A stretch of 64,000 nt of DNA, from contig JAIOIH010000066.1 in the NCBI GenBank assembly GCA_019912395.1, positions 35,227 to 99,226 on the forward strand, given 5' to 3'. This document shows positions 55,279 through 63,156 of this stretch, in pieces. The DNA is from Flavobacteriales bacterium. Lineage in GTDB: Bacteria > Bacteroidota > Bacteroidia > Flavobacteriales_F > PHOS-HE28. Position 1 is the stretch's first letter. The number at the start of each line of letters is the position of its first letter. Below the pieces are notes generated by a model. The model ran no database searches, was not told the DNA's origin, and was given only the letters and a program-made list of their open reading frames with translations. Both the position numbers and the translations under genes were made by a program.

Positions 55279-55872
55279 ATGATCTATTCCTTCAACGGCT
55301 ATCGGCCCGTGGTCCACTCGTCGGCCTTCATTCACCCCTTGGCCGCGGTCACCGGGAACGTCATCATCGGCAAGGATGTGTACATCGGTCCCGGTGCGGC
55401 ATTGCGCGGCGATTGGGGCGAGATCATCGTCGCGGACGGATGCAACGTGCAGGAGAATTGCACCATCCACATGTTCCCGGGCATCACTGTCCGGTTGGAG
55501 GAAGGGGCGCACATCGGGCATGGTGCCATTGTCCATGGGGCACATGTGGGCCCCAATTGCCTCGTGGGCATGAACGCGGTGCTGATGGACCGCGTGGAGC
55601 TCGGGGAAGGATGCATCGTGGGTGCCCTTGCATTTCTGGCGGGGGATACCATTTGGGAACCGCGAAAAGTGATCGTTGGAAATCCCGCTCGGGCGGTGAA
55701 GAACGTGAGCGACGATATGCTGGCGTGGAAGACTGCCGGGACCAAGCTGTACCAAGCGCTTCCGGCGGAGCTATGGGCCACGTTGGAGGAATGCGAACCG
55801 CTCCGCGAGGTGCCCGCCGACCGGCCATCCCTCACGGCCAAGTACCGCACGTGGAACGAGACGAAGGAGTGA
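55279..55872 (+). CDS. PaaY-like gamma-carbonic-anhydrase/hexapeptide protein
   Basis: A 197-residue left-handed beta-helix protein. The layout follows PaaY, the thioesterase/carbonic-anhydrase-like protein named from phenylacetate degradation: VVHSSAFIHPLAAVTGNVII, YIGPGAALRGDWGEI, VQENCTIHMFPG, AHIGHGAIVHG, LVGMNAVLMDRVELGEG and a C-terminal LAWKTAGTKLYQALPAE helix. The metal-binding histidines of the gamma class are in TIHMF, HIGHG and IVHG. No phenylacetate pathway genes are in the window, so a role in that pathway is not supported. It may act on CoA thioesters or CO2/bicarbonate. Confidence 0.88.
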   Translation: MIYSFNGYRPVVHSSAFIHPLAAVTGNVIIGKDVYIGPGAALRGDWGEIIVADGCNVQENCTIHMFPGITVRLEEGAHIGHGAIVHGAHVGPNCLVGMNAVLMDRVELGEGCIVGALAFLAGDTIWEPRKVIVGNPARAVKNVSDDMLAWKTAGTKLYQALPAELWATLEECEPLREVPADRPSLTAKYRTWNETKE

Positions 55873-55962
55873 GAAGTCCAATGGTCCGGATCAACAATTT
55901 CCCGTTCGTGGAAATTGGAAGCTCAAGCTCTTGGCAGGTGCCATGGCACGGAACTTCGCGGC

Positions 55963-56331
55963 ATGCGTGGTCTTTTCAGCATCGGCCTGCTCGTGCTGAG
56001 CAATAGCTTCATGACCCTGGCCTGGTATGGGCACCTGCGCTTCAAGGACCATCCGACCTGGGCCAAATGGGGCCTGTTCTCGGTGATATTGCTGAGCTGG
56101 GGCATTGCCTTTTTCGAATACTGCCTTCAGGTGCCTGCGAACAGGATCGGCTATAGCGGCCATGGTGGTCCGTTCTCATTGGTGCAGTTGAAGGTGGTGC
56201 AGGAGGTGATCACCCTGGTCGTTTTCGTCGTGTTCAGCATGATCGCCTTCAAGGACCAGGTCTTCCGCTGGAACCATGCGCTCGCCGCTGCACTCCTGGT
56301 CGCTGCGGTCTGGCTGGTCTTCAATAAGTAG
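55963..56331 (+). CDS. DMT-superfamily protein, DUF486
   Basis: A 122-residue protein with four membrane helices (GLFSIGLLVLSNSFMTLAWY, WGLFSVILLSWGIAFFEYCL, VITLVVFVVFSMIAF and HALAAALLVAAVWLVF). It has the DUF486 signature FFEYCLQVPANRIGY. The family belongs to the drug/metabolite transporter superfamily, with small subunits that dimerise. The start at ATG 55963 places the first helix correctly. It is followed one base after its stop by the antiporter gene, so the two are likely co-expressed. Substrate unknown. Confidence 0.88.
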   Translation: MRGLFSIGLLVLSNSFMTLAWYGHLRFKDHPTWAKWGLFSVILLSWGIAFFEYCLQVPANRIGYSGHGGPFSLVQLKVVQEVITLVVFVVFSMIAFKDQVFRWNHALAAALLVAAVWLVFNK

Positions 56332-56332
56332 G

Positions 56333-58063
56333 ATGCAGGACGGGCTCTACAAGGAACTGGTGGTGGTGCTCGCCTTGGCAGTGGGCATCATCCTGCTGTT
56401 CAGGCGGCTGAAGATGCCCGGTGTACTGGGCTTCATCATCGCGGGAATGATCGCTGGACCGCACATGCTGGGGTGGGTGGACGAAGCGGAACGCGTGAAC
56501 GAATTGGCTGAGTTCGGGATGATCTTCCTGCTGTTCGTGATCGGCATGGGCTTCAGTCTGAAGGACCTTTCCTCGATCGGGATCACCGTATTCGTGGGCG
56601 GCTCCTTGCAAGCCGCCTTCACGATCGCCCTCACCGCCGGGGTTTGCACGCTCTTCGGCATGGCCCTTCCCGCAGCGGTCTTCACGGGTTTTCTGGTCAC
56701 CCTCAGCAGTACCGCCATCGTGCTGCGCGTGCTCCAGGAAAAAGGGAAATTGGATGCCCCCGTGGGCCGTGTCACCTCCGCCATCCTCATCTTCCAGGAC
56801 ATCCTCGTGGTGCCCATGATGTTGGTGATGCCCATGCTGGCCGGCAAGAGCGGCGATATCGCAGGTGACCTGATGCTACTGCTCGGCAAAGTGCTTTTAC
56901 TGATGACGGTGGTGTACGTCGGCGGGCGTTGGGCGGTGCCACAACTGCTTCGGCTGGTCTCAAAAGGGCGCAACCAGGAACTCTTCATCATCACCGTGGT
57001 GCTGCTTTGCTTCTCTGCGGCCTGGGGCACTGCGGCGCTCGGGCTTTCACTGGCCTTGGGGGCCTTCTTCGCGGGCCTTATCATCAGCGGCACGGACCAG
57101 GTCCATCACGCTTCAGGGATCGTGCAGCCCTTCCATCAGCTCTTCATGAGCTTCTTCTTCGTCAGCATCGGGATGCTGGTGGACCCCGCGCTCTTCATCT
57201 CCTCCCCGCTCACCGTTCTGGGACTGGCCCTGCTGGTGATGTCGGGCAAGACCATGGCGGGCTTTCTATCGGTGTGGTTGCTGCGGCATCCGGTACGCAC
57301 CGCACTGCAATGCGGCCTGGCGCTCTTCCAAGTGGGGGAATTTTCCTTCGTGCTCGCGCTATCGGGGATCGGCTACGGGCTGCTCTCCCCGGAGAACCAC
57401 CAGCTCTTTCTGGCGGTATCCATCATCACCATGGCCGCCACCCCGGTGGTGATGGCACGTTCCAACCGCATTGCCGGAGGCACCTTTAACCGGTTGCTTC
57501 CCCGCACCGGTCGGGTCCTGGACTCCCTGTTGAACGTCGGATCGGAAAACCTCAAGGCGGAAGGGCCACTGTTCAAGGACCATCTGGTGATCATCGGATT
57601 TGGGCTGAACGGGCAGAACGTGGCCTGGGCCGCACAAAGCATGAAGGTGCGCTGCGTGGTGATCGAGGAAGATCCCGACCTTGCCGAACTGGCGGTGCAG
57701 CGGGGCATCCACACGGTGCAGGGCGATGCCGCCCAGGACGCCTTGCTGGAAAAGGCGCATGTGGCCACAGCCCGGGTGGTGGTGGTGGCCCTTTCCGAAG
57801 GTCTGCGATCGAAGCGGGTGGTGACCACTTTGCGGGCCCTCACCACGGCCCGTCTGATCGTCCGTTCCCGGTTGGCTGCGGACGAAGCGGCGATGTATGC
57901 CAAAGGTGCCGATGAGGTGATCTCCGAGGACCTTGAGGGAAGCATACAGGTCGTGGGCCGGGTGTTGCGCGCCTATCAGGCATCGGAAGCTGGGATCGTT
58001 GAGGTCAACGCGCACCTGCGAGCCCTACAGGAAAGTGCCGTGGAAACGGCCAAGGCCGGTTGA
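56333..58063 (+). CDS. Monovalent cation:proton antiporter-2 family protein (KefB/KefC-like)
   Basis: A 576-residue inner-membrane transporter of the CPA2 family. A Na+/H+-exchanger domain of 12-13 helices spans about residues 5-385, with LGFIIAGMIAGPHMLG and ILIFQDILVVP, the latter carrying the conserved Asp. A cytosolic RCK_N (TrkA-N) domain follows, with the Rossmann loop HLVIIGFGLNGQNVAWAA and VIEEDPDLAELAVQRG. A dinucleotide there would gate K+ efflux. KefB-type systems protect against electrophiles by acidifying the cytoplasm; whether this one does is inference. ATG 56333 is right after the DUF486 stop. Confidence 0.92.
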   Translation: MQDGLYKELVVVLALAVGIILLFRRLKMPGVLGFIIAGMIAGPHMLGWVDEAERVNELAEFGMIFLLFVIGMGFSLKDLSSIGITVFVGGSLQAAFTIALTAGVCTLFGMALPAAVFTGFLVTLSSTAIVLRVLQEKGKLDAPVGRVTSAILIFQDILVVPMMLVMPMLAGKSGDIAGDLMLLLGKVLLLMTVVYVGGRWAVPQLLRLVSKGRNQELFIITVVLLCFSAAWGTAALGLSLALGAFFAGLIISGTDQVHHASGIVQPFHQLFMSFFFVSIGMLVDPALFISSPLTVLGLALLVMSGKTMAGFLSVWLLRHPVRTALQCGLALFQVGEFSFVLALSGIGYGLLSPENHQLFLAVSIITMAATPVVMARSNRIAGGTFNRLLPRTGRVLDSLLNVGSENLKAEGPLFKDHLVIIGFGLNGQNVAWAAQSMKVRCVVIEEDPDLAELAVQRGIHTVQGDAAQDALLEKAHVATARVVVVALSEGLRSKRVVTTLRALTTARLIVRSRLAADEAAMYAKGADEVISEDLEGSIQVVGRVLRAYQASEAGIVEVNAHLRALQESAVETAKAG

Positions 58064-58143
58064 ACTCCTGGTGTGCCTACCCATGGCTTTCCGGGAATCC
58101 CACGAGCGGGGAACCATTCCAACGCCTTGGCGTATGAACGGGC

Positions 58144-58587
58144 ATGACCCCACAAAAGGACCTGTCCGATCTGGACCCCGCCCACATGCACATCATGCTT
58201 GTGGACGATGAGGACGACTACCACTTGATCACGCGGCTCATGCTGAGGAAGGCCGGGTTCAAGGGTAAACTGTCCGCATTTCTCGATCCCGCCGAGGCCA
58301 TGGACCACCTGCGCAATTCCGACAGTCGACCGGACCTTTTGCTCGTGGACATCAACATGCCCGCCACGGACGGGTTTCAGTTCCTGGAAAGCTGCAACCG
58401 CGACACCTTGATCGAATGTGATGCCACCACCGTGGTGATGTGCTCCAGCAGCAACAGGCCGGTGGACATGCAGATGGCACGCGATGTATCCTGTGTGCGG
58501 GAATACATTGAGAAACCACTGACGACCGAACAGTTCACGCGTATCGCCAGGGAACATTTACAGCGAAGTCAAGCTCAAAAGGACTGA
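58144..58587 (+). CDS. Single-domain response regulator
   Basis: A 147-residue receiver-only protein. Acidic pocket MLVDDEDD, phosphoacceptor Asp in LLLVDINMPATDG, the switch Ser in VVMCSSSN and the conserved Lys in YIEKPLT are all present. No output domain follows, so it must signal by protein contact or act as a phosphate relay or sink. Its stop overlaps the start of a second receiver gene by one base, and a histidine kinase follows, so the three form a tightly coupled unit. Confidence 0.92.
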   Translation: MTPQKDLSDLDPAHMHIMLVDDEDDYHLITRLMLRKAGFKGKLSAFLDPAEAMDHLRNSDSRPDLLLVDINMPATDGFQFLESCNRDTLIECDATTVVMCSSSNRPVDMQMARDVSCVREYIEKPLTTEQFTRIAREHLQRSQAQKD

Positions 58588-58955
58588 TGAAAAAGATACT
58601 GATCATAGAAGATGAGGCCATCATCTCATTCGGCTACCGACTGCAACTGGAGCAGATGGGATTCGAGGTCACCGGCAGTGCGGCCAGTAGTGCCGAGGCC
58701 GAACAGCTCCTCCGTGAGCAGCAACCGGACGCCATCATGATGGACGTTTACCTGAAAGGAGAGAAGACCGGCCTGGATCTGGCGCGCGAGATCCGCACCA
58801 GCGACAAGCTTCCCATCGTCTTTCTCACGGCCAGCAACAAACCGGAGATCGTGGAAGGGATCAGGGACCTGGGCGGGTGCCACTACCTGCTGAAACCGGT
58901 GGACCTCGACGGCCTGAACCAAGTGCTCCACCGCATTATGCGTGGCGATGCCTGA
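58587..58955 (+). CDS. Single-domain response regulator
   Basis: A 122-residue receiver-only protein. Acidic residues in ILIIEDEA, phosphoacceptor Asp in IMMDVYLKGEKTG, switch Thr in IVFLTASN and Lys in YLLKPVDLDG are conserved. The VYLKGEKTGLDLA loop is typical of receivers that pair with HisKA_2/HWE-type kinases, such as the one encoded at 61326 (inference). It overlaps both neighbours by a few bases. There is no output domain. Confidence 0.92.
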   Translation: MKKILIIEDEAIISFGYRLQLEQMGFEVTGSAASSAEAEQLLREQQPDAIMMDVYLKGEKTGLDLAREIRTSDKLPIVFLTASNKPEIVEGIRDLGGCHYLLKPVDLDGLNQVLHRIMRGDA

Positions 58956-59661
58956 CCAGGACGAACACTTCGATCCGAACAAACCCCATCAGCGCGAGGA
59001 ACGGCTGCACCGGTTCTCCCATGCCTTGAAGAACCGACTGGGCAGCATCTGGCAGGCGGCGTCCATGCTGCATGATCTGCCGGAAGGCCCGGAACGTGCG
59101 ATGCTCGTGGCCATGGCCGAGAAGAATTACTTCGCTGGAGCACGCGAACTGGAACAGTTGATGGAGGATTTCGCCGTACCACGCGGGATCACCCAACTGC
59201 AGCGTGCCCCGGTCGAGTTGGCTCCACTTTTGGAGCGGTGTATCGCAAGCATCGGCTTCCGGACCGAAAAAAAGGCCCAGAAGGTCCGGTTCGCCAACCC
59301 GGAAGCCATTACGGTGGAGGGCGATGCCCATGTGCTCGAACAGCTGTTCGAGGCGTTGCTCTCCAATGCCAGCAAATTCTCGCCCAAGGGTTCGGTGATC
59401 GAGCTTGACCTGCGCACGGATGCAGGGTTCGCCCTGATCGAAGTGCGGGACCACGGATGCGGGCTCACCGAGACGGACCTTCACGACCTGTTCACGCGCT
59501 ATGCCATGCTCAGTACGCGCAGCACCGATGGCGAGTCACAGGCACGCGGCACCTTGGCCAGGGCCAAGCAATGGGCCACCGCCCATGGCGGATCCCTCTC
59601 CGCCACCAGCGCCGGACCGGGCCACGGATCGCAGTTCAGCGTGCGGTTGCCGCTGTCCTGA
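58948..59661 (+). CDS. Soluble histidine kinase without sensor domain
   Basis: A cytoplasmic kinase of 237 residues (239 if GTG 58942 is the start). The phosphoacceptor helix is RFSHALKNRLGSIWQA, with His25. The ATPase domain has the N-box LLSNASKFSPKGS, G1 RDHGCGLTE, and a G2-like segment ARGTLARAKQWATAHGG that departs from the usual GLGLA. There is no membrane segment and no recognisable sensor domain, so input must come from a partner, possibly the two receivers encoded just upstream. The start overlaps the previous stop by eight bases. Confidence 0.85.
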   Translation: MPDQDEHFDPNKPHQREERLHRFSHALKNRLGSIWQAASMLHDLPEGPERAMLVAMAEKNYFAGARELEQLMEDFAVPRGITQLQRAPVELAPLLERCIASIGFRTEKKAQKVRFANPEAITVEGDAHVLEQLFEALLSNASKFSPKGSVIELDLRTDAGFALIEVRDHGCGLTETDLHDLFTRYAMLSTRSTDGESQARGTLARAKQWATAHGGSLSATSAGPGHGSQFSVRLPLS

Positions 59662-59667
59662 CCGGGA

Positions 59668-60606
59668 TCATTCGTCCGCCGGGTAGCTGATGTTCTTGGC
59701 GACCCGTTGTCCCCGGCTGTTCATGGCCACGTTGAATTCCAACATCGTACCCACCGTCAGTTCACTGAACTCGACCCCGACCAGGTCATCGTGCAGGAAA
59801 AAGACGTTATTGTCCGGGAAGCGGATGAAACCGTAGCCGTTGTGCAAGCTCATCACCTCGCCGGTGTAGCGTTCATCATCGGGATAATCCGAAACGCTCA
59901 CCAAGGGCCGGTCCGGGTCCGCATCACGCGGTACCGACTCCTTCAGCACGAACATGTCATTCACCACCTCATCGTTCTCACGCAGCCCGGTCTCCACCAG
60001 TTCGGCCATCTCCAAGGGATAGCTCACCGTGTTCCACAGGTCGGTGCTCGTTTTGGTGGTCTGTAGCTCGCCGGTGGTCTCATCCGTGTACTCATAGTCC
60101 CAACCGAGCAACATCGTCTTGCATCCCAGCGCATGCAGCTTGCGCACCAGCGGTACATGGTCACCATCACTGGCGATAAGCGCTACCACATCGTACCGTT
60201 TGTGCATGCACAGCTCGAACGTCTCCAAAGCCATCAGCACATCGATGCCTTTTTCACGTTTCCGCCCCATCAGGTCCTTCACGGGCAGGTAATGCGTCTG
60301 CACTCCGTTGTACATCAGCACATCATCAAAAACCCGGTCGTAATATAGCTGGTTGGCTTTTTCGTTGGCGTCCTTCGCGCTGAAACGCCCCCTGAAAAAA
60401 TGCGCATCGATAATGTGGCATAGGCTGGGAGGAGTGCCTTCCCGCTCGGCCACCATGTGCTTGATGAACTCATGCACGCCCCCGATGTGCAGCCTCCGGT
60501 GATGGGGATGAACATAGTTGTAGTAATTGCTCACATGCGTGAAATAACTACCGTCATAGAAGACACCTACTTTAAGTGCCGGATTGCGCGGATGGTCTGA
60601 ATTCAT
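59668..60606 (-). CDS. NYN-domain nuclease-like protein fused to a cold-shock domain
   Basis: A 312-residue protein. The N-terminal NYN (PIN-like, LabA/DUF88) domain has its acidic residues in VGVFYDGSYF (Asp18), KGIDVLMALETFE and IASDGDHVPLVRKL, which form the metal-binding site of this putative ribonuclease family. After a linker with many Asp and Glu, residues about 245-310 form a cold-shock/S1-like domain (GEVMSLHNGYGFIRFPDNNV, then FFLHDDLVG), an RNA-binding fold. The combination suggests an RNA-targeting nuclease guided by the cold-shock domain; this is inference. ATG 60606 fits. A TAGCTTTG -7 element lies 27 bases upstream. Confidence 0.85.
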   Translation of the reverse strand: MNSDHPRNPALKVGVFYDGSYFTHVSNYYNYVHPHHRRLHIGGVHEFIKHMVAEREGTPPSLCHIIDAHFFRGRFSAKDANEKANQLYYDRVFDDVLMYNGVQTHYLPVKDLMGRKREKGIDVLMALETFELCMHKRYDVVALIASDGDHVPLVRKLHALGCKTMLLGWDYEYTDETTGELQTTKTSTDLWNTVSYPLEMAELVETGLRENDEVVNDMFVLKESVPRDADPDRPLVSVSDYPDDERYTGEVMSLHNGYGFIRFPDNNVFFLHDDLVGVEFSELTVGTMLEFNVAMNSRGQRVAKNISYPADE

Positions 60607-60633
60607 GTGCGGATAATGAGGCGTATGCGTGTA

Positions 60634-60641
60634 CAAAGCTA
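60634..60641 (-). promoter_or_regulatory. -7 promoter element for the NYN/cold-shock gene
   Basis: The minus strand reads TAGCTTTG, an exact TAnnTTTG match, 27 bases before the start codon. No TTG is seen at the expected -33 position. Confidence 0.45.
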
Positions 60642-60719
60642 TTGGTCAGATGCGGAAATCGATGGCCGGGTTCAAGTAATTTCACATGCTGCGCGGTGCT
60701 TGCCGTCTAACTTTCGGCC

Positions 60720-61280
60720 ATGCGCGAGCTATGCAGCATCCTCCTGCTCCTGGTCTCCCTGCATGGGATGCCGCAAGAAGACCCCTTGGCGGGGCCCCGC
60801 CCCTTGGTGATCACCGAGGCCATCGCGCTGCCCTTGTCCATGGGCCAGGTGGAGAAGGCGGCCCTGAGCGCATGGCCATACTCCTTTGGCCTTGAACCGG
60901 GAGCACGCTTGGGGATGGAGGATCCCGGTACCGGCCGGATGGAAGGCACCGCCCGCTTCAACTACCGGAGCTCCACGGTGGGCAACAGGCTCCAAACCCT
61001 GGGCGTGATCAATTACACCGTCACGATCCAGGCGGAAAATGGCCAATGCAGGGTGCGCATCAGTCACTTTTCACATAAGGGGAACAGCAACGCCACGGAA
61101 GGAGCCATTGATTTGGGCACCATCTATGCCGCACAACGGCCGCAAGAACGGATCCCGGGCATTAGCATGGGGACGGCGGATCGGCTCCACATGGACATGC
61201 GCACACAGGTGACCGCGCGTTTGCAGGAGGTGATCAAGACCTTCTCTTCGGGCTTGAGGTCCGCGGCCGAAAAACAGTAA
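60720..61280 (+). CDS. Exported DUF4468-like protein
   Basis: A 186-residue protein with a signal peptide (MRELCSILLLLVSLHGMPQ). The body has the DUF4468 (TBP-like fold) pattern of Bacteroidota: a long helix, then GRMEGTARFNYRSSTVGNR, INYTVTIQAENGQCRVRISH and a final long helix. Function unknown; such proteins are often periplasmic or surface-bound. A TAACTTTC word lies at 60709-60716, so close to the ATG that transcription from it would give an almost leaderless mRNA. Confidence 0.7.
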   Translation: MRELCSILLLLVSLHGMPQEDPLAGPRPLVITEAIALPLSMGQVEKAALSAWPYSFGLEPGARLGMEDPGTGRMEGTARFNYRSSTVGNRLQTLGVINYTVTIQAENGQCRVRISHFSHKGNSNATEGAIDLGTIYAAQRPQERIPGISMGTADRLHMDMRTQVTARLQEVIKTFSSGLRSAAEKQ

Positions 61281-61325
61281 CGCTCCGCTCCGTTCATGCG
61301 TTGAAGGGCCATAAATCCCTTCTCC

Positions 61326-62636
61326 GTGAGAAATTCAACTTGGCGCTTCTTGCCCGTGACCGCGATCATACTGGCCGCGACATTCATTGTGTGGGACATG
61401 GCGTTAATGTCCCGCACCTCCGGCATACAGCTTCGGCTGAACGGGCATGTCCGGCAGCTTGACGGCCTTAGCCGCTTGAGCTCATCCATCGACAAACTGG
61501 CCCTTACGCATCAGGAAGACTTCCGCTCGAACGACCGGAAGTGGGCAGGACAGTTGGCCAAGACCCGAGCCACTGTGAAGACGGAGCTTGCGAGTGGATC
61601 GCCCGGCAGCGCCATTTTCGAACTGCGCGGCCTGTTGGCGAAGGACTTGGCAGCCTGCGACTCCTTGCACTGGGAAACCCTTGGCGATCGCAGTGTGCCG
61701 GAGCAAGCTGAAATGGCGGATGCAGTCTTCGGACTGATGGTGCAACGCGCCCGCAACCATATTGAAAATGCGGTCAGGACGCTACATCGTGAGGGACTGG
61801 GGAAGGAAACCATCGCGCTGAGCGGAAGTTGGGGCGAAGCACAGCTGTTACTCGGCCTGGCCAGCCTCTTCGCGTTGGTGTGTGCCGCCTTGGTCGGTTA
61901 CGTGGCCAAGTTGCTCGGTCGCAGCCATGAACGCTCCGAACTACTGGCCCGCACCGGAGCGGAACTGGAACGGACCAACCGGGACTTGCGCGAGACCATG
62001 TTGAGCAAGGAGGAAAAGGAAGTGATGCTGAAGGAGATCCACCATCGGGTGAAGAACAACTTGCAGATCGTACGCAGCCTGATCCGTTTCCAGACCGACA
62101 AGGTGAGCGACCCGCGCACCATGGAACTGTTCAATGAATGCGTGAACCGCGTGGGTGCCATGGCCCTTGTGCATGAGCAGACCTACATGAGCAAGGATCT
62201 CGCCAACATCGACGTGGGCAACTACATGAACAGCTTGGTGCGCGACCTGATCTCCGCCTACAACATCCGCTTAAAGCTGAAGCTGGATGTGGACATCCAG
62301 GTAAGGACCCTCGGCGTGGACACCCTCACCCCGCTCGGCCTATTGATCAATGAGGTGATCAGCAACAGCTTCAAGCATGCCTTCAAGGGGCGTGACGAGG
62401 GCACCATCATCGTTCACTTAAGTGGAACGGAGGGAGGTGGCCTCTTCCTGCGCGTTGGTGATGACGGGGTGGGCATCCCTGACCGAAGCCGATGGGAAAA
62501 GCCCAATAGTCTGGGCATGGAACTCATCCAGACGCTGGCGGGCCAGCTGAACGCCACCATGGATCTGCAACCTGGGCCGGGGATGGTCTATGAGCTACGT
62601 GCCATGCCGGAGGTGGAGGTGCGCAGGCGGGCCTGA
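61326..62636 (+). CDS. Membrane sensor histidine kinase, HisKA_2 type
   Basis: A 436-residue kinase. The first membrane helix is at about 9-28 (VTAIILAATFIVWDMALM) and a second at about 175-200 (LGLASLFALVCAALVGYVAK), enclosing a periplasmic helical sensor domain of about 145 residues. A coiled-coil follows (ELERTNRDLRETMLSKEEKE), then the HisKA_2 phosphoacceptor EIHHRVKNNLQIVRSLIR (His239/His240 region). The ATPase domain has PLGLLINEVISNSFKHAF and VGDDGVGIPD. Such kinases usually pair with single-domain receivers, and two are encoded 2.4 kb upstream. The start codon is GTG at 61326. Confidence 0.92.
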   Translation: MRNSTWRFLPVTAIILAATFIVWDMALMSRTSGIQLRLNGHVRQLDGLSRLSSSIDKLALTHQEDFRSNDRKWAGQLAKTRATVKTELASGSPGSAIFELRGLLAKDLAACDSLHWETLGDRSVPEQAEMADAVFGLMVQRARNHIENAVRTLHREGLGKETIALSGSWGEAQLLLGLASLFALVCAALVGYVAKLLGRSHERSELLARTGAELERTNRDLRETMLSKEEKEVMLKEIHHRVKNNLQIVRSLIRFQTDKVSDPRTMELFNECVNRVGAMALVHEQTYMSKDLANIDVGNYMNSLVRDLISAYNIRLKLKLDVDIQVRTLGVDTLTPLGLLINEVISNSFKHAFKGRDEGTIIVHLSGTEGGGLFLRVGDDGVGIPDRSRWEKPNSLGMELIQTLAGQLNATMDLQPGPGMVYELRAMPEVEVRRRA

Positions 62637-62836
62637 GCGCGGGAAGGTGTTGTGCAGCTCTGCTGCCTTCATTTCACTTGGATGATCAGGAAAGCAGGTC
62701 AACGAGCTGAACCGCCCACTCCGGCATACGAGAACAACCATCTACTTCACGTATCGATCGGTCGAACTCTCGCGTCGCGAGGCGGGTGTTTCGTACTTCC
62801 CCGACCGGACAACCATCCACTGACAGGCAAATCCAC

Positions 62837-62866
62837 TTGCAGGGAATGAACTTCGGGTTACATTTG
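62837..62866 (+). promoter_or_regulatory. Promoter of tRNA-Asp
   Basis: TTG (62837-62839) and TACATTTG (62859-62866) are separated by exactly 19 bases, a textbook Bacteroidota -33/-7 promoter. Transcription would start near 62872, about 24 bases before the mature tRNA. Confidence 0.8.
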
Positions 62867-62895
62867 CAGCCGCTCCGCCGGTTGGTGGAGCCAAT

Positions 62896-62969
62896 GGTTC
62901 GGTAGTTCAGCTGGTTAGAATGCCGCCCTGTCACGGCGGAGGTCGCGGGTTCGAGTCCCGTCCGGACCG
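62896..62969 (+). tRNA. tRNA-Asp (anticodon GTC)
   Basis: A 74-base cloverleaf. The acceptor arm is GGTTCGG (62896-62902) with CCGGACC (62962-62968), one G-T pair, and discriminator G62969. The D-arm is AGTTCAGCTGGTTAGAA. The anticodon arm CCGCC-CTGTCAC-GGCGG reads GTC. The T-arm is CGGGTTCGAGTCCCG. The G73 discriminator and GTC anticodon identify tRNA-Asp. CCA is not encoded. It marks the left side of a region with mobile-element genes. Confidence 0.96.
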
Positions 62970-62978
62970 CAACGGTAT

Positions 62979-63012
62979 CGCCGCATCCCTTTAATACCAA
63001 GGGAATGCGGCG
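62979..63012 (+). terminator. Strong hairpin after tRNA-Asp
   Basis: CGCCGCAT (62979-62986) and ATGCGGCG (63005-63012) pair perfectly, continued by CCCTT (62987-62991) with AAGGG (62999-63003) and a single bulged A. It is 10 bases after the tRNA. There is no long T-run, so termination or processing are both possible. Confidence 0.6.
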
Positions 63013-63025
63013 GTTCTCGTTATAT

Positions 63026-63047
63026 GGTTGTCGGTACGGTTGTCGGT
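63026..63047. repeat. Short direct repeat near tRNA-Asp
   Basis: GGTTGTCGGT occurs at 63026-63035 and again at 63038-63047, with two bases between. Such arm-like repeats can be binding sites for a tyrosine recombinase near an attachment site, but no integrase is visible here. Confidence 0.35.
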
Positions 63048-63072
63048 TAGGGCCGATTTTCGGCACTCAACG

Positions 63073-63099
63073 AAAAAGCCCCGGCGCATTGCCGAGGCT
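63073..63099 (-). terminator. Intrinsic terminator for the minus-strand genes
   Basis: On the minus strand an AGCC(T)CGGC / GCCG(G)GGCT stem with one mismatch (plus 63091-63099 and 63077-63085) is followed by TTTTTCG. It lies 58 bases after the stop of the gene at 63157. Confidence 0.75.
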
Positions 63100-63156
63100 G
63101 TTCAAGGTTCCGGGTTTGGAAATTCCGAGCCTTGGAATAACCGAATTTCTTAGGAC

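Noticed and set aside
62686..63066. Minus-strand frame across tRNA-Asp containing GLEPATSAVTGRHSNQL
   Set aside because: This is the well-known spurious translation of the tRNA-Asp antisense strand; the tRNA itself is certain.
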